Notes under the pieces: model-generated
Database searches by the model: none
Seen by the model: the letters and a program-made list of their open reading frames with translations, nothing else
Told to the model about the DNA's origin: nothing
Program-made: the position numbers and the translations under genes
Source of the DNA: Mameliella sp. CS4
GTDB taxonomy: Bacteria; Pseudomonadota; Alphaproteobacteria; Rhodobacterales; Rhodobacteraceae
Reading direction: 5' to 3'
Assembly: GCF_019392335.1 (NCBI RefSeq)
Contig: NZ_JAHXRQ010000008.1
Span: 1-64,000, forward strand
DNA: 64,000 nucleotides
Shown here: positions 17,895-25,421 of the stretch, one piece after another
How the letters are laid out: each line of letters opens with the position of its first letter
Position numbering within the stretch: position 1 is the stretch's first letter

Positions 17895-19412
17895 TTATTG
17901 CGGCGCCGGGCTGATGCAGGCCATGAAACCTGTATCGGGCGGGCACCGGATGAAATCTGTGAGGTAGGGCACGGTCATCGAGATCGGCGGGACATAGGTA
18001 ATCAGGAAGATCACGAAGACTTCGACCGCGAGGAAGGGCAGGATCGCGCGGGCAATTGTCTCCACCCGTTCCCGGCTGACCGTTGAGGCGACGAAAAGCA
18101 CCAGTCCCATCGGCGGCGTGGCAAGGCCCACGGTCAGGTTCACGCTCATGATGATGGCGAAATGGACCGGGTGCACGCCCAGTTCGACAAAGATCGGGCC
18201 AAGGATGGGGCCGAGGATGATGATCGCCGGGCCCGCATCCAGGAACATGCCCACGATGAACAGCAGGATGTTGATGAGGAACAGCAGGATCAGCGGGTTT
18301 TCGGACAGGCCCAGGATGATGTCGGTCAGGATCTGCGGCGCATGGCTCAGGGACACGACGGTCTTGAAGGCGACCGCCGCGCCGACCAGCAGCAGAACGG
18401 CGGAGGTCGACAGGGCCGAGCGGGCCAGCACCTGGTAGAGGTCTTTCACGGTCATCGAGCGCAGGACGGCAAAGCTGACCACCAGCGCATAGGCCACGGC
18501 GACGGCGCTGGCCTCTGTCGGAGTCATGACGCCGATGAGGATGCCGCCGAGGATGATGATCGGCGTTTGCAGCGGCGCGACGGCCTTCTTGCAGACGATG
18601 CGGAAATCATGGCTGACCTGCCTGCGCCAGTACATCAGCAGGAAATGCGCCGGGACCAGCATGGCAAGGTAGACGGCCCAGCCACCCGGATTGCCCGGGA
18701 TCGCCGCGGCCACGGCGTAAAAGAGTCCGGCGAGGTTGATCCGGACGAGGATCAGGCTGACCCAATATTCCGTGGTGCTGATCGTCTGGCCCCTGACCAC
18801 GATGCGTTCCGCCTTGGGCAGGTCATAGCGGTCGGCCATGACACGGACCATGACCATCAGCCCGACACCCACCAGGATGCCCGGCACGATGCCCGCAAGG
18901 AACAGCGCGGCGACGCTTTCGCCCATGACATAGGCGTAGATGATCATGATCCCCGAGGGTGGGATGATCGGGCCGATGACGGAACTGGCGGCGGTGATGG
19001 CGGCGGCAAAGCGGCGAGTATAGCCGTTTTTCTCCATCGCCGGGATCAGGGTCGATCCCAGCGCCGAGGTATCGGCCACGGCCGATCCGGACAGCCCGGC
19101 AAAGAGGATCGAGGACAGGATGTTGACCTGCGCCAGCCCGCCGCGCAGGTGGCCCATGATGGCCTGTGAGAACTCGACCAGACGGATGGTGATGCCGCCA
19201 CGGTTCATGATTTCGCCCGCCAGCATGAAGAAGGGCAGCGCCATCAGCGGAAAGCTGTCCATGCCGTTGTAGAGGTTGCGGTAAAGGACCGAGAGCTGGC
19301 GGCTCTGGTCGTCCATGACCAACAGGCCGAAGGGTGCGGCGAGCAGGGCAAAGACCACCGGCAGCCCGATCAGGATGAGCACGAGGAAGACGGGCAGGAA
19401 CCAGATCAGCAT
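17895..19412 (-). CDS. dctM: TRAP transporter large permease (DctM family)
   Basis: 505 aa integral membrane protein that forms the sodium-coupled transport domain. Signature runs: LMALPFFMLAGEIMNRGG, FAGLSGSAVADTSALGS, ITAASSVIGPIIPPSG and GVMTPTEASAVAV. Ordinary DctM is near 425-430 aa. The extra length is around residues 205-280, where RGQTISTTEYWVSLILVRIN and further hydrophobic segments add about two helices between the repeat halves. The stop of dctQ and this start share one base (TGATG). Confidence 0.9.
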   Translation of the reverse strand: MLIWFLPVFLVLILIGLPVVFALLAAPFGLLVMDDQSRQLSVLYRNLYNGMDSFPLMALPFFMLAGEIMNRGGITIRLVEFSQAIMGHLRGGLAQVNILSSILFAGLSGSAVADTSALGSTLIPAMEKNGYTRRFAAAITAASSVIGPIIPPSGIMIIYAYVMGESVAALFLAGIVPGILVGVGLMVMVRVMADRYDLPKAERIVVRGQTISTTEYWVSLILVRINLAGLFYAVAAAIPGNPGGWAVYLAMLVPAHFLLMYWRRQVSHDFRIVCKKAVAPLQTPIIILGGILIGVMTPTEASAVAVAYALVVSFAVLRSMTVKDLYQVLARSALSTSAVLLLVGAAVAFKTVVSLSHAPQILTDIILGLSENPLILLFLINILLFIVGMFLDAGPAIIILGPILGPIFVELGVHPVHFAIIMSVNLTVGLATPPMGLVLFVASTVSRERVETIARAILPFLAVEVFVIFLITYVPPISMTVPYLTDFIRCPPDTGFMACISPAPQ

Positions 19413-20008
19413 CAGTCCGCCCCCGCCATCGCGTCATGATGCAGCGATTTCAGCCGGTCGCCGCCGCCCAAGACGGTGATGACCTGCCGCAGGATCAGCT
19501 CGACATTGACGAGGATCAACAGGTTTATCCCGACCCAGAGCGCGGCATACTGGTACTGGTTGGCGAACTTGGCCTTGCACTTGCCGATCTCGATCCCGAA
19601 AGGCCAGCGCAGGGACGAGGAACAGCCGCGCCCGGACAGGCTGTCGACATGGTTGTTCAGCCCCTTGTCCCAGGCAATCAGCAGCACCCAGAGAGAGATC
19701 CCCAGCAGCACCAGCGACAAGAGCGCGGCGACAATCCGGGGCAGGGCGCGTTCGACGATGTCTATGGCGACGAATCCGCCCTGCCGGTAGGCCAGCGGCG
19801 CCATGAGGCCCACCAGCCAGAGCATCCCAAAACGGGCGGCTTCCTCTGTCCAGTTGGGAGCGTCGTTCAGCACGTATCGCCAAAAGATCTGGCCCAGGAT
19901 CAGGCAGACCATGATCGCCAGCGCAAGCACCGCGATAACACGGCCCACGGCAAGCAGACCGGTATTCAGCCGCTCCAGCGGCCAAAGCAGAGTCAGCAGC
20001 ACCGGCAT
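19412..20008 (-). CDS. dctQ: TRAP transporter small permease (DctQ family)
   Basis: 198 aa, four predicted membrane helices, with the DctQ core FWRYVLNDAPNWTEEAARF and LGISLWVLLIAWDKG. It pairs with DctM. It carries an insert before the last helix (SLSGRGCSSSLRWPFGIEIG) that includes cysteines and is longer than usual for the family. GGGAGGAG lies 4-11 bases before ATG 20008. A 79-bp gap separates it from the flavin reductase gene upstream; together they probably form one transcript. Confidence 0.88.
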   Translation of the reverse strand: MPVLLTLLWPLERLNTGLLAVGRVIAVLALAIMVCLILGQIFWRYVLNDAPNWTEEAARFGMLWLVGLMAPLAYRQGGFVAIDIVERALPRIVAALLSLVLLGISLWVLLIAWDKGLNNHVDSLSGRGCSSSLRWPFGIEIGKCKAKFANQYQYAALWVGINLLILVNVELILRQVITVLGGGDRLKSLHHDAMAGAD

Positions 20009-20087
20009 GGCGCTCCTCCCATAAGCGGGGCTTTTTTCGCCCCTTGTTGTTCAGGCCGGGATCTTGGGCGCCCCGGTCCCTGTGGTC

Positions 20088-20597
20088 TCAGCCCTTGAGG
20101 CTGACAAAGCGGCCGCCCTGGAACAGCAGGGGCAGGCCGGGCCGGAAGGCCGCGCTGGTCACGCGGCCCAGGATGATGAGGTGATCGCCCGCGTCATGGG
20201 TGATCTCCTGGGTACAGTCGAAACGGGCGAGGCATCCTGCGATGCGCGGCACGCCGTTGGCGTCCTCACCCCAGTCGCAGGCATGAAAGGCATTGGCCTC
20301 GCGCGTGAAGGCGGTGCAGATATCCTGCTGGTGGCCGTCAAGGACGTGAATCGCGTAATGGCGCGCGTCGCGGAAGACGGGAAAGCGGCGCGAGGTCTTT
20401 TGCGGCGACCACAGCACCAGCGGCGGATCCAGCGAAACGCTGGCAAAGCTGGAGGCGGTGATGCCCACCGGGCCGTCGGCCCCCTGTGCCGTGACCACGG
20501 TCACGCCGGTGGCAAAGCTGCCAAGGGCCTCGCGGAAGGCGCGGCTATTCTCGCTGGGGTCGACGCTTTGCATGGCGTGGCTCAGGTCGCCGTCCAT
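20088..20597 (-). CDS. smoA: Flavin reductase (FMN), candidate SmoA partner of the monooxygenase
   Basis: 169 aa, flavin reductase-like split-barrel: FREALGSFATGVTVVTAQG, GITASSFASVSLDPPLVLW, and FTREANAFHACDW. It would supply reduced FMN to the two-component monooxygenase encoded two genes upstream. The start ATG 20597 shares one base with the aldo/keto reductase stop (TGATG); an alternative is ATG 20573. The three-gene order monooxygenase, AKR, flavin reductase mirrors the smoCBA set of Agrobacterium sulfoquinovose catabolism, which is why the symbol is given. Confidence 0.8.
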   Translation of the reverse strand: MDGDLSHAMQSVDPSENSRAFREALGSFATGVTVVTAQGADGPVGITASSFASVSLDPPLVLWSPQKTSRRFPVFRDARHYAIHVLDGHQQDICTAFTREANAFHACDWGEDANGVPRIAGCLARFDCTQEITHDAGDHLIILGRVTSAAFRPGLPLLFQGGRFVSLKG

Positions 20598-21484
20598 CAG
20601 GGCACCTCCTGCCCCAGCGCGGCGGTATAGAGTTCGAACCAAAGCTCGCGCGTCATCTGGATGTCGAAGGCGTGGGAAATCGCCTTGATCCGCTCGATCG
20701 AATTCGTGCCCATGACCGGCAGGATGCCCGCCGGATGCGCCAGCAGCCAGGCCACAGCCACCGCCGCGCGATCGGCCAGGAAATCGTCGGCCACCCGGTC
20801 CATGAGTTGTGTCAGGTGCGTGTCCTCTGTCATCAGCGCGCCACCACCCAGCGGGGACCAGGCCATTGGCGGAATGCCCCGCTCTTGCAAATAGGCCACG
20901 TCACCATTGGTGAAACCCTGATGCGCCGACAGGCTGAGTTCGATCTGGTTGGTCACAAGCGGCGTTTTCATCGCCGATTGCAGCAGGGTCCAGTCGTGCA
21001 GCCTGAAGTTCGACACGCCGACGGCACGCACCTTGCCCAAGCCCACCAGTTCATCTAGCGCTTCACCCGTTTCACGGTGATCCATCAGCGGATCGGGGCG
21101 GTGGATCAGCAAGAGGTCGATCTCGTTGATGCCCATGAGGCTGAGCGAATGATCGACCGAGGCCATAATATGCGCGCGGCTGGTGTCATAGTATTTCACC
21201 CGCGCATCCGCGTAGCGGCCCACGGGTGCCACGATATCGCACTTGGTGACGATCTCGACCTGTTTGCGCAGGTCCGGCGTCAGCGCGGCGCCCAGGATTT
21301 CCTCGGCCATGTAGCCGCCGTAGATGTCGGCCTGGTCCAGCGTGGTGATGCCCTGGTCAAGGCAGGCCGCGATCTTGTTGCGGACGTGGTCGGGCGCGGT
21401 ATTGGCATCGTCGCCCAGCCGCCACATGCCATAAACGATGCGGCTGAGGCTCAGCCCCTCTTGAAGATCCACGCGGTCCATCAT
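20597..21484 (-). CDS. smoB: Aldo/keto reductase, candidate 6-oxo-glucose reductase SmoB
   Basis: 295 aa TIM-barrel AKR. Catalytic tetrad D50, Y55, K81 and H128 (DQADIYGGY, VTKCD, LLLIHRPDP). The N-terminal run LSRIVYGMWRLGDDANTAPD and NQIELSLSAHQGFTNGD are, from memory, very close to SmoB of Agrobacterium, which reduces 6-oxo-glucose made by sulfoquinovose monooxygenase to glucose. Broad AKR function is certain; the substrate is inferred from neighbours. ATGA overlap with the upstream monooxygenase gene. Confidence 0.8.
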   Translation of the reverse strand: MMDRVDLQEGLSLSRIVYGMWRLGDDANTAPDHVRNKIAACLDQGITTLDQADIYGGYMAEEILGAALTPDLRKQVEIVTKCDIVAPVGRYADARVKYYDTSRAHIMASVDHSLSLMGINEIDLLLIHRPDPLMDHRETGEALDELVGLGKVRAVGVSNFRLHDWTLLQSAMKTPLVTNQIELSLSAHQGFTNGDVAYLQERGIPPMAWSPLGGGALMTEDTHLTQLMDRVADDFLADRAAVAVAWLLAHPAGILPVMGTNSIERIKAISHAFDIQMTRELWFELYTAALGQEVP

Positions 21485-22635
21485 TTGCGCTCTCCCACGC
21501 CAAGGGGCGTTGCCGGGGTTTCATCGGGGACACGACCGTACTCATGCGGCAGCGAACAGGTTTTTAGCTCCGGCATGACCAACTTGCCGAAATGCTGGCA
21601 TTCGTCAATGTGCGGATAGCCGGAGAAGATGAAGGCGCGGATGCCCATCTTGCGGTACTCTTCGATCTGGCTCAGGACCTGGTCGGCGGAGCCCACCAGC
21701 GCCGCGCCGCAGCCAGAGCGCGCGCGCCCGATCCCGGTCCAGAGGTGAGGTTCGACATAGCCGAACTGGTCGGCCAGCTCGCGGGCGCGGGACTGGTGCG
21801 ACACACCAAGAGAGCTGCTGTCATGCGCCCGGTCGCGGATCAGGCGGCCGTATTCGTCGTCGAGTTGCGACACCAGGCTTTCGGCGTATTCGCGCGCCTC
21901 GGCCTCTGTGTCGCGGACGATCATGTGCACGCGCAACCCGTAGTCCAGCGTTCGGCCATGCCGTTCGGCCACGGCGTTCACGTCCCTCATGCGTTGGGCA
22001 AGCTGCTCTTTGGGTTCCGGCCACATCAGGTAGACGTCGCAATGTTCGCCGCAAAGCTCCAGCGCGGCGGGCGAGTAGCCGCCGAAGTACAGCAGAGGCC
22101 CGCCGGTCTGGTAGGGTTTGGCGGGATCGGTGGTCAGGCCCTCGAAATCGTAGACCTCGCCGTGAAAATTTATCTCGTCTTGCGTCCAGGCCTGTTTCAG
22201 GATCTGCACCACCTCGCGCGAGCGCTGGTAGCGATAGGCGCTGTCGGCCTTTTCGCCCGGGAAATCCGACGAGATGACGTTCAGCGTCAGCCGTCCCTTC
22301 ATCATGTGGTCCAGCGTGGCCACCGTGCGCGCCAGCATGATCGGGTGCATCTCGCCACAGCGGATGGCGGCCAGCATGTTGATCCGGTCTGTCAGCGGCG
22401 CCATGCCCGCGACAAAGCTCAGCGTGTCCTGCCCGACCTGGTAGGAGGACGGCGCCAGGATGTTGCGAAATCCCTGCTGTTCCGCCTCCAGCACGATGTC
22501 ACGGCAATGTTCGAACGAAGAGCGCAAATCGCCCTCTGGCACGCCGAGATAGCGGTAGTCGTCAGAGCAGAGCGCCGAGAACCAGCTGACCTCGGACGCA
22601 TCGAGATCGCGGGATGTGAGGGGCACGACGGTCAT
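21481..22635 (-). CDS. smoC: SsuD-like flavin-dependent monooxygenase, candidate sulfoquinovose monooxygenase SmoC
   Basis: 384 aa, LLM-class FMNH2-dependent monooxygenase. Family runs: SSYQVGQDTLSFVAG, MLARTVATLDHM, RLTLNVISSDFPGEK, LRVHMIVRDTEAEAREYA and ARSGCGAALVGSADQV followed by FIFSGYPHIDE, all SsuD-type. The alkanesulfonate class cleaves C-S bonds, releasing sulfite and an aldehyde. Start ATG 22635 is chosen because GGGAGG lies 7 bases before it; ATG 22707 has no SD and overlaps the presumed operator. First gene of the minus-strand operon that continues to dctP. Confidence 0.82.
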   Translation of the reverse strand: MTVVPLTSRDLDASEVSWFSALCSDDYRYLGVPEGDLRSSFEHCRDIVLEAEQQGFRNILAPSSYQVGQDTLSFVAGMAPLTDRINMLAAIRCGEMHPIMLARTVATLDHMMKGRLTLNVISSDFPGEKADSAYRYQRSREVVQILKQAWTQDEINFHGEVYDFEGLTTDPAKPYQTGGPLLYFGGYSPAALELCGEHCDVYLMWPEPKEQLAQRMRDVNAVAERHGRTLDYGLRVHMIVRDTEAEAREYAESLVSQLDDEYGRLIRDRAHDSSSLGVSHQSRARELADQFGYVEPHLWTGIGRARSGCGAALVGSADQVLSQIEEYRKMGIRAFIFSGYPHIDECQHFGKLVMPELKTCSLPHEYGRVPDETPATPLGVGERK

Positions 22636-22705
22636 TTCAGGGCCTCCCGGAAGTGCGCCGGATTCGGCGTCGATTTCTTCTTGCGTAGCATCCGGATAAT
22701 CATGC

Positions 22706-22722
22706 ATCAATAGTGTATTAAT
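22706..22722. promoter_or_regulatory. Candidate operator between smoC and smoD
   Basis: ATCAATA, GTG, TATTAAT: a 17-bp inverted repeat with 6 of 7 arm positions matching. It sits in the 129-bp divergent region between the monooxygenase start (22635) and the GntR gene (22765) and is AT-rich against a GC-rich background. GntR/HutC regulators often bind such symmetric sites and control both directions. Confidence 0.5.
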
Positions 22723-22764
22723 TTTGCCGCGACGCGAACGGGACTGCGGCGGGAGGAGATCATC

Positions 22765-23481
22765 TTGGCGCGGGGAAGAAGCTCGGCGGCGTTGCCCAAG
22801 CACGCCCAGATCAGCGAAATGCTGATCCGTGACATTGCGGCAGGACGGCTGGCCGATGGCGCACGGCTGCCGCCGGAACGCGAGATGGCCGAACAACTTG
22901 GAATTGCCGTGGGCACCCTGCGCAAGGCGCTGGAGGCCTTGGCCAACAAGGGGTTGCTGGACCGTGTCCAAGGGTCCGGAAACTATGTCCGGGCACGTGA
23001 CGGCGTGGCCTCGATCTATTCGATGCTGCGGCTGGAGCTGAAGGCCGGTGGCGGGCTGCCCACGGCGGAACTGTTGGGTGTAGAGCGATTGGCGAAACCG
23101 GCGGATGCCCCCCCCTTCGGTCCGTCGTCCGAGGGGTGGCGGTTCCGGCGCCTGCGGTTCCTGGGCGGTGTTCCGGCGGCATTGGAAGAGATCTGGCTGG
23201 ACGGAGCGCAGGCGGCGCGTGTCGCCGCAGAGGACGTGTTGGAATCGCTTTACCTTTTCTACCGTGAACGGCTGGGGCTGGTGATCCTCTCGGCAGAGGA
23301 CCGGATTGGTTTCGCGCCGGTGCCCGACTGGCGCGATGCACGGTTCCCGCCCGGGGTGGGTGAAACGGCGGGCTATGTCGAACGCATCGCCTGGGACAAG
23401 ACAGGCGCGCCGGTCGAATATTCTCGCACCTGGTTCGACGCGGAAACCGTCACTTATATCAACAGGATCGGCAGGGGGTGA
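22765..23481 (+). CDS. smoD: GntR-family (HutC/UTRA) regulator, candidate SmoD
   Basis: 238 aa. Winged helix at about 12-75 (ARLPPEREMAEQLGIAVGTLRKALEALANKGLL), then a UTRA-type ligand domain (EGWRFRRLRFLGGVPAALEEIWLDG, ending VTYINRIGRG). TTG start at 22765 with GGGAGGAG before it. It is divergent from the sulfo-SMO-like operon and overlaps the next gene by 4 bases (GTGA). Most likely it represses both directions until a sugar sulfonate or phosphate ligand binds; the ligand is inference. Agrobacterium smoD is also a GntR gene. Confidence 0.8.
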   Translation: MARGRSSAALPKHAQISEMLIRDIAAGRLADGARLPPEREMAEQLGIAVGTLRKALEALANKGLLDRVQGSGNYVRARDGVASIYSMLRLELKAGGGLPTAELLGVERLAKPADAPPFGPSSEGWRFRRLRFLGGVPAALEEIWLDGAQAARVAAEDVLESLYLFYRERLGLVILSAEDRIGFAPVPDWRDARFPPGVGETAGYVERIAWDKTGAPVEYSRTWFDAETVTYINRIGRG

Positions 23482-24566
23482 GCGTGGTCAGGTACGGCGT
23501 GATCGGCTGCGGCATGATGGGCCGCGAGCATATCCAGAACATCAACCTCTTGCCGCAGGGCAGGGTGGTCGCGGTTTTCGATCCGGTCATAGACTTGGCG
23601 CAAAGTGCGGCCGAACTGGCGGGCGGCGCGCAGGTCTGCGCCACTCTGGACGAGTTGCTGGCGGTCGACGGGCTGGATGCGCTGGTGGTGGTCAGCCCGA
23701 ACGATTGCCACGTCCCGCAGCTGCGCCGGATCGCGGCGACTCGACCGCTGCCGGTGCTCTGTGAAAAGCCGCTGTATACCACGCCGGAAGACGAGGTCTT
23801 TCTGACCGAATTCGCGCACAGCTATCCCGCGCCGGTCTGGGTGGCGATGGAATACCGCTACATGCCGCCCGTGGCGCTGTTGCGGCAGGAAGTGGCCGAG
23901 GCGACAGGCGGAATTTCCATGCTGTCGATTCGCGAGCACCGCTTTCCCTTTCTGCCCAAGGTGGGCGCGTGGAACCGTTTCAACGCGCGGAGCGGCGGCA
24001 CGCTGGTCGAGAAATGCTGTCATTTCTTCGACCTGATGCGCCTTATCCTCAGGGATGAACCGGTGCGCGTCATGGCCAGCGCCGGGCAGGCGGTGAACCA
24101 CAAGGACGAAACCTATGACGGGCGGTCGCCAGACATTTGGGACAACGGCTATGTGATCCTGGATTTCGCAGGCGGTGCGCGGGCGATGCTGGAACTGTGC
24201 ATGTTCGCCGAGGGCGCGCGGTACCAGGAAGAAATCTGCGCCCTCGGCCCCGCCGGCAAGATCGAGGCGCTGGTGCCCGGGCCGGGCCGGTTCTGGCCCG
24301 AACACCTGGGGGAGGCGCCTGTGCCGCAGGTGATCGTCTCTCCGCGCGTGCCCAGGGGGCCGCGCGTGATCGAGGTGCCGGTCGAGGCCGAGTTGCTGGC
24401 AGCAGGCGATCACAACGGGTCGACCTTCTACCAGCACGAGGGGTTCAACGCGGTGGTCCGGGGAGAAGGGGCGCCCGAGGTGACACTGGCGGACGGGATG
24501 GCCGCGGTCCGGATCGGGCTGGCGGCGCAGGAAAGCGCGCGGACCGGACAGGCGGTGCTGCTGTAG
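23478..24566 (+). CDS. Gfo/Idh/MocA-family oxidoreductase, possible NAD-dependent sulfoquinovosidase
   Basis: 362 aa. N-terminal Rossmann domain with GCGMMG at 10-15 and the EKP motif at 96-98; C-terminal alpha/beta sheet domain with GGTLVEKCCHFFDLMRL, where H182 is the family catalytic-histidine position. Cytoplasmic, uses NAD(P). GTG start overlaps the regulator stop (GTGA), so it is cotranscribed with it. The island has no classical sulfoquinovosidase (GH31). Some Gfo/Idh/MocA proteins (GH188, SqgA) are NAD-dependent sulfoquinovosidases, so this is a candidate for that step. A plain sugar dehydrogenase is the alternative. Confidence 0.75.
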   Translation: MSVVRYGVIGCGMMGREHIQNINLLPQGRVVAVFDPVIDLAQSAAELAGGAQVCATLDELLAVDGLDALVVVSPNDCHVPQLRRIAATRPLPVLCEKPLYTTPEDEVFLTEFAHSYPAPVWVAMEYRYMPPVALLRQEVAEATGGISMLSIREHRFPFLPKVGAWNRFNARSGGTLVEKCCHFFDLMRLILRDEPVRVMASAGQAVNHKDETYDGRSPDIWDNGYVILDFAGGARAMLELCMFAEGARYQEEICALGPAGKIEALVPGPGRFWPEHLGEAPVPQVIVSPRVPRGPRVIEVPVEAELLAAGDHNGSTFYQHEGFNAVVRGEGAPEVTLADGMAAVRIGLAAQESARTGQAVLL

Positions 24567-24623
24567 CGCCGTGCGCATGAAGCGGGCAGCGCGATGCCTT
24601 GCCGTTAGGTAATTCGTCTGACC

Positions 24624-24637
24624 TTGATGCGGATCAT
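24624..24637. promoter_or_regulatory. FNR/FnrL-type box
   Basis: TTGAT GCGG ATCAT matches the TTGAT-N4-ATCAA dyad at 9 of 10 positions, with the GCGG spacer often seen in Rhodobacteraceae FnrL sites. It lies 52 bp upstream of the ABC exporter start, so oxygen-responsive control of 24689-28992 is plausible. Confidence 0.55.
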
Positions 24638-24688
24638 GACACCTGTGACACTTCCCGTGCAGTTTGCGCGGGACACGCGGAGAGGATC

Positions 24689-25417
24689 ATGGCGCGACTC
24701 GATGACAGGACCCGCGAGGTGGTGTTTCGCACCGAGGGTCTGACCAAGACTTATGACACCGGCGAGGTGCAGGTGCATGCCCTGGCGGGCGTGGATCTGG
24801 AATTGTATGGGTCAGAGCTGACCGTGTTGCTGGGCCCCTCGGGGTCCGGCAAGTCGACGCTGCTGAACATCCTCGGCGGGCTGGACCGGCCCAGCGGCGG
24901 ACGATTCTGGTTTCGCGAGAAAGAGTTGACCAATGCCAGCGACCGGCAGCTGACGCGCTACCGGCGCGACCATGTCGGCTTTGTCTTTCAGTTCTACAAC
25001 CTCGTGCCCTCGCTCAATGCGCGCGAGAACGTGCAACTGGTCACGGACGTGGCAAAGCGCCCGATGAAACCCGCCGAGGCGCTGGACCTGGTCGGCCTGA
25101 GCCACCGGATGGACCATTTCCCGGCGCAGATGTCGGGGGGCGAACAGCAGCGGGTCGCCATTGCGCGGGCCATCGCGAAACGGCCCGACGTGCTGTTGTG
25201 CGACGAACCCACCGGCGCGCTGGACAGCCACACCGGCACGCAGGTCCTGGCGACGCTGCAGCGGATCAACGATGAATTCGGCACCACTACGGCGGTCATC
25301 ACCCACAACGCCGCCATCCGGCTGATGGCGCACCGGGTGATCCGGTTCCAGGACGGGCGCATCGACCGGATCGAGGAAAACGACAGCCGCCTCGCCGCAA
25401 CCGAGATCCATTGGTGA
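24689..25417 (+). CDS. ABC exporter ATP-binding protein (MacB/LolD type)
   Basis: 242 aa. Walker [10 protein letters not shown] at 49-57, Q-loop in [15 protein letters not shown], signature MSGGEQQR, Walker [13 protein letters not shown], and H-loop VITHN. The ENVQL and TGALDS runs are typical of LolD/MacB/DevA ATPases. Start ATG 24689 with AGAGG before it; the frame is open to 24599 but without support. Operon with an FtsX permease (4-bp gap) and a HlyD protein: a three-part efflux or lipoprotein-type machine. Substrate unknown. Confidence 0.9.
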   Translation: MARLDDRTREVVFRTEGLTKTYDTGEVQVHALAGVDLELYGSELTVLLGPSGSGKSTLLNILGGLDRPSGGRFWFREKELTNASDRQLTRYRRDHVGFVFQFYNLVPSLNARENVQLVTDVAKRPMKPAEALDLVGLSHRMDHFPAQMSGGEQQRVAIARAIAKRPDVLLCDEPTGALDSHTGTQVLATLQRINDEFGTTTAVITHNAAIRLMAHRVIRFQDGRIDRIEENDSRLAATEIHW

Positions 25418-25421
25418 ACGC

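Noticed and set aside
20025..20043. GGGGC/GCCCC hairpin with T-rich loop before dctQ
   Set aside because: Five pairs and the T-run is in the loop, not after the stem; unlikely to stop transcription.
22636..22971. Longer N-terminus for the SsuD-like monooxygenase
   Set aside because: It would start at 22707 or further upstream, crosses the divergent operator region, and lacks the Shine-Dalgarno that ATG 22635 has.
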